From positions 1-64,000 of the forward strand of contig NZ_QGTM01000001.1 in NCBI RefSeq assembly GCF_003182195.1: 64,000 bases of DNA, given 5' to 3'. A program made the translations under genes and the position numbers. Positions 57,201 to 64,000 of the stretch are shown piece after piece. How positions within the stretch are numbered: position 1 is the stretch's first letter; each line of letters begins with the position of its first letter. Origin of the DNA: Halomonas sp. A11-A. Lineage in GTDB: Bacteria > Pseudomonadota > Gammaproteobacteria > Pseudomonadales > Halomonadaceae. The notes beneath the pieces are model-generated. The model was not told the origin of the DNA and did no database searches. It saw only the letters and a program-made list of their open reading frames with translations.

Positions 57201-57890
57201 TCAGCGCTGACCGAGACCGTCGGCGCCGGAGGCGCGCAGCAGCGGCATCCAGGTATCGCCGCTGCGGTAGGCGGCCCCCTCGGCGTGGCGATCCAGGTAG
57301 GACTGCAGCAGGCGGGCCTGCTCCTCGTCGATGAGTAGCGACTGGCGCTGCCCCGGCGCCATGAACATGGGGGAGGCGTCAGCGCCGGCCCCCACGGTCA
57401 TCAGGCCCTGTCCGGCGCCCTGAGGCAGCTGGAAGAGGGGCAGGTTGACCAGCGAGGGAGGCGCGGCACTCTCGCCGGCCGCCAGGCTGGCGGGTGCTGG
57501 CTGAGTGGCGCTGCCGCCGGCGACACTCGGCTGAGTACCATCGGAGCCGCCGCCCCCGTAGAACTGCACGCCGGTGATGACCATCAGCGAGACCGCGGCG
57601 GCGATGCCGGCGCTGCGCGCGAAGGGCAACGAGCGGCGGGTGGTGGGAGCAGGAGCATCCATCCGGGGCGGCTGCTCGTCCTTGAGGCGCGCCATGATGC
57701 CGGCGGAGAGATCGGTGGCGACGTCGATATCGGGCTCCCGACGCATCAGGCTGCGCATCAGGTGATAACGCCGCCACGCCTCGGCGGCATCGGGGGAGGC
57801 CTCCAGCGCCTTGAGCACTCGGCGCAGCTCCAGCTCGTCCCCCTCGTTATCCATCAGGGCAGAAAGCGACTCCCGTGCGTTCTGACTCAT
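57201..57890 (-). CDS. mucA: Anti-sigma-E factor MucA/RseA
   Basis: 229 residues. The cytoplasmic N-terminal anti-sigma domain (MSQNARESLSALMDNEGDELELRRVLKAL, then AEAWRRYHLMRSLM) binds sigma-E. One transmembrane helix (about 92-112, ARSAGIAAAVSLMVITGVQFYG) follows, then a periplasmic, Ala/Gly/Pro-rich C-terminal domain that is cut by site-1 protease under stress. ATG 57890 (MSQNAR) is the family start; MLRM... upstream is less likely. Between rpoE and mucA are 194 bases with no evident gene. Confidence 0.92.
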   Translation of the reverse strand: MSQNARESLSALMDNEGDELELRRVLKALEASPDAAEAWRRYHLMRSLMRREPDIDVATDLSAGIMARLKDEQPPRMDAPAPTTRRSLPFARSAGIAAAVSLMVITGVQFYGGGGSDGTQPSVAGGSATQPAPASLAAGESAAPPSLVNLPLFQLPQGAGQGLMTVGAGADASPMFMAPGQRQSLLIDEEQARLLQSYLDRHAEGAAYRSGDTWMPLLRASGADGLGQR

Positions 57891-58084
57891 TCTCAACACC
57901 CTCTACAGTGGCAGGACGCTCCGCCCTGCTCCCTCGATTTCAGCCTGGAATCGGCATTCCCGGAATGGGCCGGGAATGCCGACGCAATCTCCGCCTGGCA
58001 GGCGGGTCGAACATAGCTTCTGACGTCAAAGGCGATCGACAGTTCAGCCAATCGGCAAAAAGTGTGCAGCCGCCCCTGTCGCCC

Positions 58085-58690
58085 CTACTCCTCCACGGTC
58101 TCGCGGTTGCGGGAGGTGGTGACCAACGGCTGGATGTGCTGGTCCACCGCCTCCCGGGCGCGGAAGATCCGCGAACGCACCGTGCCCACCGGGCACTGCA
58201 TGATGTTGGCGATATCCTCGTAGGAGAGCCCCTCGAGCTCACGCAGGGTGATCGCCGTGCGCAGGTCATCGGGCAGATTGTCGATCGCCTCGAAAACCGC
58301 CGCCTCGAGCTGGTCGCGGGCCATGGCCGCCTCCGGCGTCTCGGAATCCGCCAGGCGTCCGCTGTGGTCGACGATCTCGGCATCCGCGATATCCAGGTCG
58401 CTGCCCGGCGGACGGCGGCCTCGGGAGACCAGGTGGTTCTTGGCGGTGTTGATGGCGATGCGATACATCCAGGTATAGAAGGCGCTCTCGGCGCGAAACT
58501 TGCCCAGTGCCCGGTAGGCCTTGATGAAGGCCTCCTGGGCCACGTCCTGCACCTCGGCATGGTCGTGGACGTAGCGCCCGATCAGGCCGATAATCTTGTG
58601 TTGGTACTTCCTCACCAGCAGGTCAAAGGCCTGGTTGTCGCCCTTCTGGGCGCGCTCGATGAGCTGCTGGTCGGTCTCCCTGTCACCCAT
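58085..58690 (-). CDS. rpoE: RNA polymerase sigma factor RpoE/AlgU
   Basis: 201 residues (E. coli has 191). An ECF sigma factor for envelope stress; in Pseudomonas relatives it also drives alginate. Region 2: FDLLVRKYQHKIIGLIGRYVHDHAEVQDVAQEAFIKAYRALGKFR then ESAFYTWMYRIAINTAKNHLV; region 4: LPDDLRTAITLRELEGLSYEDIANIMQCPVGTVRSRIFRAREAVD. The family usually autoregulates. A GGAACACTT word at 58837-58845 (minus strand) is reminiscent of a sigma-E -35, but no matching -10 could be placed. The 341-base gap upstream (58691-59031) holds no gene I can support. Confidence 0.96.
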   Translation of the reverse strand: MGDRETDQQLIERAQKGDNQAFDLLVRKYQHKIIGLIGRYVHDHAEVQDVAQEAFIKAYRALGKFRAESAFYTWMYRIAINTAKNHLVSRGRRPPGSDLDIADAEIVDHSGRLADSETPEAAMARDQLEAAVFEAIDNLPDDLRTAITLRELEGLSYEDIANIMQCPVGTVRSRIFRAREAVDQHIQPLVTTSRNRETVEE

Positions 58691-58938
58691 TCACGGCCTC
58701 CCCGACAGACGGCGAGGAGAGCGTGACGAGTGCGCTCGGGGAGCGACGGTCATGTTGAAGAGTGCGTGCATGGCATCAACCCGAAGCCCTGAAGGGGCAG
58801 CAAAAATTCCGGAGGCCGTAGCCCAAAGTCGCACAAGTGTTCCCTTTTCCTGGCCATCCATCAACCCGGGGCGGGTCATCGTGGCATCGCCAGGGCGAAC
58901 CGCGCTGTGACCAGCAGGCCCCGGCGAGGGTTCCGTGA

Positions 58939-58969
58939 TTGATCTGATGCGGCCCCACCGGTGTATAGT
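58939..58969 (+). promoter_or_regulatory. Possible promoter of the DAHP synthase gene
   Basis: TATAGT (58964-58969) is a good -10. TTGATC (58939-58944) is a possible -35 but at a long 19-base spacing. The start codon is 62 bases further on. Confidence 0.35.
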
Positions 58970-59031
58970 AGGGGAAAAACGATTCCTCGCCCCCGGGGCC
59001 ATCAGCGCAGACACGACACACAGGTAGCCGA

Positions 59032-60117
59032 ATGACAGATCAGCAGGTCAGCAACCTCAACGTCCTCTCCCAGGACGTCCTTATCACTCCCGAGGCCCTG
59101 AAGCAGGAGATCCCCCTCACCGAAGCCGCCGAGCGCACCGTCATCGAAGGGCGCGAGACCATCCAGCGCATCCTCGACGGCGAAGACCCCCGCCTGCTGG
59201 TAGTGGTGGGCCCCTGCTCCATCCACGATGTGGATGCCGCCCTCGACTACGCCCGCCGCCTGCGCCGCCTGGCCGACGAGGTGAAGGAGAGCCTCTACAT
59301 CGTAATGCGGGTCTACTTCGAGAAGCCGCGCACCACCGTGGGCTGGAAGGGCCTGATCAACGACCCGCACCTCAACGGCTCCTTCGAGATCGAGGAGGGC
59401 CTGCACATCGCCCGCCGGCTGCTGGTGGAGCTGGCCGAAATGGGCCTGCCCCTGGCCACCGAGGCGCTGGACCCGATCTCGCCGCAGTACATCCAGGACT
59501 GCATCAGCTGGTCGGCCATCGGGGCGCGCACCACCGAGTCCCAGACCCACCGCGAGATGTCCTCCGGTCTCTCTTGCCCGGTCGGCTTCAAGAACGGCAC
59601 CGACGGCAGCCTGGAGGTGGCGGTCAACGCCCTGCAGTCGGTGGCCCACCCGCACAACTTCCTGGGCATCGACTATGCCGGCCGGGTGGCGATCATCCGC
59701 ACCCGCGGCAATGCCTACGGCCATGTGGTGCTGCGCGGCGGCAACGGCAAGCCCAACTACGACAGCGTCAGCGTGGCCCTGGCCGAGCAGGAGCTCAGGA
59801 AGGCCGGCATCAAGCCCAACATCATGATCGACTGCTCCCACGCCAACTCCAACAAGGACCCGGCACTGCAGCCCCTGGTGCTGGAGAATGTCACCAACCA
59901 GATCCTCGAGGGCAACCGCTCGATCATCGGCCTGATGGTGGAGTCGAACATCGGCTGGGGCGCCCAGAAGGTGCCCGAGGACCTCAGCCAGCTGCAGTAC
60001 GGCGTCTCCATCACCGACGCCTGCATCGACTGGGACACCACCGAGCGCGCCTTCAAGGCGATGAACGAGAAGCTCGCCCCGGTGCTGGCCAAGCGGCTCG
60101 AGGCGCAGCCGGCGTAA
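59032..60117 (+). CDS. 3-deoxy-7-phosphoheptulonate synthase, class I (AroF/AroG)
   Basis: 361 residues. Condenses PEP and erythrose-4-phosphate to DAHP, the first step of the shikimate pathway. Seen: VVVGPCSIHDVDAALDYARRL (metal Cys in GPCS), MRVYFEKPRTTVGWKGLINDP, GARTTESQTHREMSSGLSCPVGFKNGTDG, IMIDCSHANSNKD and VESNIGWGAQ. Bacterial class I isozymes differ in feedback inhibition by Phe, Tyr or Trp; which type this is cannot be told by eye. Monocistronic with a strong terminator. Confidence 0.95.
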   Translation: MTDQQVSNLNVLSQDVLITPEALKQEIPLTEAAERTVIEGRETIQRILDGEDPRLLVVVGPCSIHDVDAALDYARRLRRLADEVKESLYIVMRVYFEKPRTTVGWKGLINDPHLNGSFEIEEGLHIARRLLVELAEMGLPLATEALDPISPQYIQDCISWSAIGARTTESQTHREMSSGLSCPVGFKNGTDGSLEVAVNALQSVAHPHNFLGIDYAGRVAIIRTRGNAYGHVVLRGGNGKPNYDSVSVALAEQELRKAGIKPNIMIDCSHANSNKDPALQPLVLENVTNQILEGNRSIIGLMVESNIGWGAQKVPEDLSQLQYGVSITDACIDWDTTERAFKAMNEKLAPVLAKRLEAQPA

Positions 60118-60132
60118 TCGAGGCGCCTCCTG

Positions 60133-60172
60133 AACGCAAGCGGGCCCGCCGACTGGCGGGCCCGCTTGCGTT
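60133..60172. terminator. Bidirectional terminator, 18-bp perfect stem
   Basis: AACGCAAGCGGGCCCGCC (60133-60150), loop GACT, and its exact complement (60155-60172) followed by T. It lies between the convergent DAHP synthase and dinG genes and works on both strands. Confidence 0.92.
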
Positions 60173-60183
60173 TACCCTGCCCC

Positions 60184-62322
60184 CTACTGGCGGACGCCGT
60201 CGATCTCGCGCACGAAGGGTGGCAGGGCGTCGAGCAGGGCCTGGCCATAGCGGCGGGTCAGCACGCGGCGATCGAGCAGGGTGATGCGGCCGCTGTCCTG
60301 CTCCTTGCGGATCAGCCGGCCACAGGCCTGCACCAGCTTGATGGAGGCGTCCGGCACGCTGATGCGCATGAAGGGGTTGCCGCCACGGCTCTCGATCCAC
60401 TCGGCGAGCGTCGCCCCCACCGGGTCGTCGGGGACCGCGAAGGGCAGCCGGGTGATCACCACGTGGGTGAGGTAGTCGCCGGGTAGGTCGACCCCCTCGG
60501 CGAAGCTGGCCAGGCCGAAGATGATGCTGCCCTCTCCCGCATCGACCCGCGCCCGGTGCCGGGTGATCAGCTCGCGCTTGGGCAGCCGATCCTGGGCCAG
60601 CACCCGCTCGCCCAGGGCCTTGGGCAGCGCCTTCTCCACTGCGCGCAGCTGCGCCCGGGAGGAGAACAGCATCAGTACCGCCTCCTTGTCCCCCAGCGCC
60701 TGGACGAAGTCGACGATGGCGCGCTCATGGCCCTCGCGGTCGGCCGGGTCCACGGCCTCCCGGGGTACGCTGAGCACCGCCCGGGAGTAGTCGAAGGGGC
60801 TCGGCAGGCGCTGGTAACGGTAGCGGTTGGCGAGCCCCGCGCGCTCTTGCAGCCGCTCGAAGCGCCCCAGCGCGGTGAGCGTGGCCGAGGTGACCACGGC
60901 GCCGAAGGTGGCGCCCCACAGGCTCTTCGCCAGGGTATGGGCCGCCGAGACGGGGCTGGCCGAGAAGCTCAGCTCCGGATCGGCCCCGAAGCGCTCCAGG
61001 GTCAGCCAGCGCGCCCGCGGAGGCTCGCCCTCGGGGTCTGCCTCGCAGAAGGCCTGCCACAGGGCGTGGGCCTCCAGGGCGCGACCGTGGAGCAGCGCCA
61101 CCAGCGGCAGCCACGCCTCGGCCTGTTCCTTCGGAAGCCCAGTATGCTTCTCCGGGTCGAGGCTCTCGCGCAGGATATCGGTCATGCTCTCCAGGGTTCG
61201 GGAGAGCTCGGCGAAGATCACCAGCAGGGCCCCGGCCAGTTCGCGCAGCGCCTCCGGGGCGCGGCCCAGCTCGAAGCGGTGCTGGCGAGCCTCCTCGCCG
61301 TCGGCGAGGCCCTCGGGGCGCCCGGCCAGTTGGTGGCCCAGGGCGAAGGCCTCGCCGAGTTTCGGCTCCAGCGCCTCGATGGCCTGGGGCAGCGTGGCCA
61401 GCAGCCGCGCCAGGGTCGGCTGCACGGCCAGCGCCTGGTTGAGCTCGGTCAGCGACTTCTTCAGGGTGCGCAGCCAGCCCAGGGCGCCGCCCACGGCGAA
61501 GCGATGGGTGAAGTGGTTGAGCGCCTTGTCGGGCAGGTGGTGGCCCTCGTCGAAGACGTGGATGCAGTCGCCGGGGTCGGGCAGCACCACCCCGCCGCCC
61601 AGGGAGAGGTCGGCCAGCACCAGGTCGTGATTGGCGACGATGATGTCGGCCTGCTCCAGGTCGCGCCGGGCGCGGAAGAAGGCGCAGGCCCCGAAGTGAC
61701 CGCAGCGGCGGTTGGTGCACTGGCGGTGGTCGACGGTGAGCCGGCGCCAGTGGGTGTCCTCAATGGCCTCGGGCCAGCTGTCGCGATCGCCGGCCCAGCG
61801 GCCGTTGCCGTAGGCCTCGCCCAGCGACTGGGCCAGGGCCTGGAAGTCGTCGCCGCCGCTGGCGATCTCGCGCTCGAAGAGCGACAGGGTGGGGTTCTCC
61901 TCGACGCCCTCGAGGACCTGGTCGAGGCGCGCCACGCAGACGTAGCGGCCGCGCCCCTTGGCCAGGGCATAGCCGAAGTCGATGCCGCTGTGGGCCTTGA
62001 GGGCGGGCAGGTCCTGGTGCAGCACCTGCTCCTGGAGGGCGACGGTGGCGGTGGCCACCACCAGCCGCTTGCCGCGGGCCTTGGCCACCGGCAGCGCGGC
62101 CAGCAGGTAGGCCAGGGTCTTGCCGGTGCCGGTGCCCGCCTCGAGCACGCAGACGTGCTCGTCGCTGACCCGCTTGCCGGCCTCGTCGGCCTCGATCCCC
62201 CCCAGGGTGCGGGCGATCTCGGCGATCATCAGCCTCTGGCCGTAGCGGGGCGTCAACTCGAGGCCCTCGAGCACGCGGCGGTAGGCGGCCTGGATCTCCC
62301 CCTTCAGGGCCTCGTCGAGCAT
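60184..62322 (-). CDS. dinG: ATP-dependent DNA helicase DinG
   Basis: 712 residues (E. coli has 716). A superfamily 2 XPD-like 5'-3' helicase active on D-loops and R-loops. Walker A LEAGTGTGKTLAYLLA, the iron-sulfur cluster Cys set (RYVCVARL, then QCTNRRCGHFGACAFF), DEAH-like box VFDEGHHL, motif IV-VI region LMLFSSRAQLRAVEK, FGLASFAEGVDLPGDYLTHVVI and QACGRLIRKEQDSG. ATG 62322 (MLDEALKGEIQAAYR) fits the family; the frame beyond enters rhlB. It starts 4 bases after rhlB and is probably co-transcribed. Confidence 0.95.
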   Translation of the reverse strand: MLDEALKGEIQAAYRRVLEGLELTPRYGQRLMIAEIARTLGGIEADEAGKRVSDEHVCVLEAGTGTGKTLAYLLAALPVAKARGKRLVVATATVALQEQVLHQDLPALKAHSGIDFGYALAKGRGRYVCVARLDQVLEGVEENPTLSLFEREIASGGDDFQALAQSLGEAYGNGRWAGDRDSWPEAIEDTHWRRLTVDHRQCTNRRCGHFGACAFFRARRDLEQADIIVANHDLVLADLSLGGGVVLPDPGDCIHVFDEGHHLPDKALNHFTHRFAVGGALGWLRTLKKSLTELNQALAVQPTLARLLATLPQAIEALEPKLGEAFALGHQLAGRPEGLADGEEARQHRFELGRAPEALRELAGALLVIFAELSRTLESMTDILRESLDPEKHTGLPKEQAEAWLPLVALLHGRALEAHALWQAFCEADPEGEPPRARWLTLERFGADPELSFSASPVSAAHTLAKSLWGATFGAVVTSATLTALGRFERLQERAGLANRYRYQRLPSPFDYSRAVLSVPREAVDPADREGHERAIVDFVQALGDKEAVLMLFSSRAQLRAVEKALPKALGERVLAQDRLPKRELITRHRARVDAGEGSIIFGLASFAEGVDLPGDYLTHVVITRLPFAVPDDPVGATLAEWIESRGGNPFMRISVPDASIKLVQACGRLIRKEQDSGRITLLDRRVLTRRYGQALLDALPPFVREIDGVRQ

Positions 62323-62326
62323 GGGC

Positions 62327-63604
62327 TTAGAGCAGGCCTTCGGGCGGATGCTCGCAGGGCAGCTTGTCGCCGATGAAGCGCTCGATCTCGGGGAGCGAGA
62401 AGGCGTCCTCCTCACCGACGAAGCTGATCGAGACCCCCTTGGCGCCGGCGCGGCCGGTGCGGCCGATGCGGTGGACGTAGTCCTCCGGGTCTTCCGGCAG
62501 GGTGTAGTTGATCACGTGGCTGACATCCTCGATATGGATGCCGCGGCCGGCCACGTCGGTGGCCACCAGCACCTGGATCTCGCCCTCGCGGAACTTCTCG
62601 AGGGTGGAGATACGCTGGTTCTGGGGCACATCGCCGGAGAGCATGGCGGCGTTGATGCCGGCCTTGCTGAGCAGCTCATCGAGCTTGCGCACCAGGTCGC
62701 GGCGGTTGCCGAACACTATCACACGGTCGAAGCTCTCCTGCTTGAGCAGGTTGACCAGCAGGCGCTGCTTGTCGGCATCGCTGACCAGGTAGACCCGCTG
62801 ATCGATATCGGCGGCATTCTCCACCGTGACCGCGATCTCGATGTGGGTCGGCTCATGGGTCCACTGGCTGGCCAGGTTGAGGATGTCCTCGGTGAAGGTG
62901 GCCGAGAAGAGGAAGGTCTGACGCTCCTCCTTCTTCGGAGTGTGGCGGATGATGCGCTTGACGTCCGGGATGAAGCCCATGGAGAGCATCCGGTCGGCCT
63001 CGTCGAGCACCAGCACCTCGACCTGGGTCAGGTCGACATCGCGCTTCTGGTGGAAATCGAGCAGCCGGCCCGGGGTGGCCACCAGGATGTCGAGGCGGTC
63101 GGCCAGGGCCTCGCGCTGCTTCTGGTAGTCCATGCCGCCGACGACGCTGGCCACCTTGAGGTCGGTGAAGCGGGCCAGGGCCCTGGCGTCCTTCTCGATC
63201 TGCAGGGCCAGCTCCCGGGTCGGGGCGACGATCAGGGCCCGCGGGGCGCCGGGCTTCTGGGCGTTCGGCGCCTCCTCCTCGAGGAAGTAGGCGAGGATCG
63301 AGATCAGGAAGGCGGCGGTCTTGCCGGTGCCGGTCTGGGCCTTGCCGACCACGTCGCCGCCCAGCAGGGTGTGGGTCAGCGCCTCTGCCTGGATCGGGGT
63401 GCAGTACTCGAAGCCCAGGGCATGAATGGCACGCATCAGCGGCAGCGGCAGATCGAAGTCATGGAAGCGCCACTTGCCTGCCACGGCAGGCACCTGGAAC
63501 TGGCGCAGGTCCCAGCCGGAGGCGTTGCGGCGCCGCGGCTTGCGACGACGACGCTTGGGCTTGCGATCCTGGGCCGGTGCGTTGATCTGATCCGACTCGC
63601 TCAT
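62327..63604 (-). CDS. rhlB: ATP-dependent RNA helicase RhlB
   Basis: 425 residues. A DEAD-box helicase of the RNA degradosome. A basic Arg/Lys-rich N-terminus ([14 protein letters not shown]), Q motif ([12 protein letters not shown]), Walker [36 protein letters not shown], then the second RecA domain with [32 protein letters not shown] and [13 protein letters not shown] 63604 is preceded by weak ribosome-site sequence; the upstream frame to 63667 was not used. Confidence 0.93.
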   Translation of the reverse strand: MSESDQINAPAQDRKPKRRRRKPRRRNASGWDLRQFQVPAVAGKWRFHDFDLPLPLMRAIHALGFEYCTPIQAEALTHTLLGGDVVGKAQTGTGKTAAFLISILAYFLEEEAPNAQKPGAPRALIVAPTRELALQIEKDARALARFTDLKVASVVGGMDYQKQREALADRLDILVATPGRLLDFHQKRDVDLTQVEVLVLDEADRMLSMGFIPDVKRIIRHTPKKEERQTFLFSATFTEDILNLASQWTHEPTHIEIAVTVENAADIDQRVYLVSDADKQRLLVNLLKQESFDRVIVFGNRRDLVRKLDELLSKAGINAAMLSGDVPQNQRISTLEKFREGEIQVLVATDVAGRGIHIEDVSHVINYTLPEDPEDYVHRIGRTGRAGAKGVSISFVGEEDAFSLPEIERFIGDKLPCEHPPEGLL

Positions 63605-63724
63605 AGGCTGCTGTCTGTCCGTTTGGGTGGTTGAGTGCATAACACAAACGCGCATTGTAACAGCCAATGCGACGAAGGGCGCGTCTCGTGAGCGCTTCGC
63701 CTGTAGTAGGCGCGGTGGGACTGG

Positions 63725-63730
63725 TAGAAT
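63725..63730 (+). promoter_or_regulatory. Possible -10 box of the last gene
   Basis: TAGAAT lies 27 bases before the next start codon. The -35 (CTGTAG, 63701-63706, 18-base spacer) is weak. Confidence 0.35.
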
Positions 63731-63756
63731 GCGCGCCAGACCAGAGGAGTTGACCC

Positions 63757-64000
63757 ATGACCCGTCGCAAGAAGACCCGCTCGCTCGCCGACAAGGTGAC
63801 CATCCGCACCGGTCGGCGCAAGGACTACAAGAAGTGGCGCCACGAGAACCCCGACCAGGTCACCTCGTCGACCCGCTACACCCAGAAGAAGCGCCAGCAG
63901 CGCAAGCTCCAGGCCGCCCGCAAGCTGGCCCGCCAGGAGGCCGGCCAGAGCATCGTCATCCACGCCGAACAGCAGACCGAGACCCCCGACCAGGGAGGTC
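63757..64000 (+). CDS. Small basic hypothetical protein, 3' end outside the window
   Basis: 81 codons visible without a stop. The product starts [29 protein letters not shown] and is strongly basic (Arg/Lys clusters through [17 protein letters not shown]), becoming neutral to acidic at the window end. No hydrophobic segment. AGAGGAG precedes the ATG at a good distance, so the start is reliable. I do not recognise the family; an RNA- or ribosome-associated role would fit the composition but is a guess. Confidence 0.7.
   Translation, partial: MTRRKKTRSLADKVTIRTGRRKDYKKWRHENPDQVTSSTRYTQKKRQQRKLQAARKLARQEAGQSIVIHAEQQTETPDQGG

Noticed and set aside
58691..59014. 107-codon minus-strand ORF upstream of rpoE
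   Set aside because: Random-looking composition (Arg/Ser/Pro), no ribosome site, and it spans what should be the rpoE promoter region.

Overview
The window is a high-GC (roughly two-thirds G+C), densely packed chromosomal segment from a gammaproteobacterium. The best fit is the Halomonadaceae (Halomonas or a close relative). This rests on gene content and order: rpoE/algU-mucA-mucB-mucD-lepA-lepB-rnc-era-recO-pdxJ-acpS facing barA/gacS-cysM-rlmD-relA-mazG, an ordering shared with Pseudomonas and its relatives, together with long GC-rich ORFs and frequent GTG/TTG starts. I see no rRNA, tRNA, CRISPR array, prophage or intact insertion sequence. Most of it is core genome.

Layout. 1-6.5 kb: an 80-bp element with inverted ends next to a truncated ABC-2 permease, then yejK, a frameshifted membrane diguanylate cyclase, trxC, a decayed rhodanese, DNA polymerase II and a DUF1294 membrane protein. 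6.7-14.5 kb: an aldo/keto reductase remnant, acnB, rraA, a membrane-fused glycerophosphodiester phosphodiesterase and gamma-glutamyltransferase. 14.7-20.8 kb: the divergent pair ppsA / ppsR (PEP synthase and its regulator), then a family III CoA-transferase and glutaryl-CoA dehydrogenase (end of lysine/tryptophan catabolism). 20.8-26.7 kb: a regulatory intergenic region with a possible small RNA, a MoxR ATPase + VWA pair, a lipoprotein, proS, a lytic transglycosylase and a broken EAL-domain remnant.

26.7-28.7 kb is the most unusual part. A 109-residue Tat-leader protein with tandem SRPSY repeats is translationally coupled to a fusion of an HPr-kinase-like domain with a C-terminal PqqD-like (RiPP recognition) domain. 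Upstream of these is a 37-codon ccoM-like gene whose promoter carries two FNR/ANR-type boxes about 50 bp apart. 28.7-37.1 kb: an FKBP-type isomerase, rfaH, ampG, a SEC-C/TPR-like protein, topB, a ketopantoate-reductase-like gene and a small outer-membrane barrel.

37.2-48.2 kb: a tightly overlapped minus-strand operon cysM-rlmD-relA-mazG-ppc, divergent from the barA/gacS hybrid kinase, linking cysteine synthesis, rRNA methylation, stringent response, nucleotide clean-up and anaplerosis. 48.2-58.7 kb: the minus-strand run rpoE-mucA-mucB-mucD then lepA-lepB-rnc-era-recO-pdxJ-acpS (envelope stress, translation/secretion, RNA processing, cofactors). 59-64 kb: DAHP synthase, a perfect bidirectional terminator, dinG, rhlB and the start of a small basic protein cut by the window end. 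Start codons were chosen by ribosome binding sites, family length and neighbour overlap. Gene names are homology calls made by eye.
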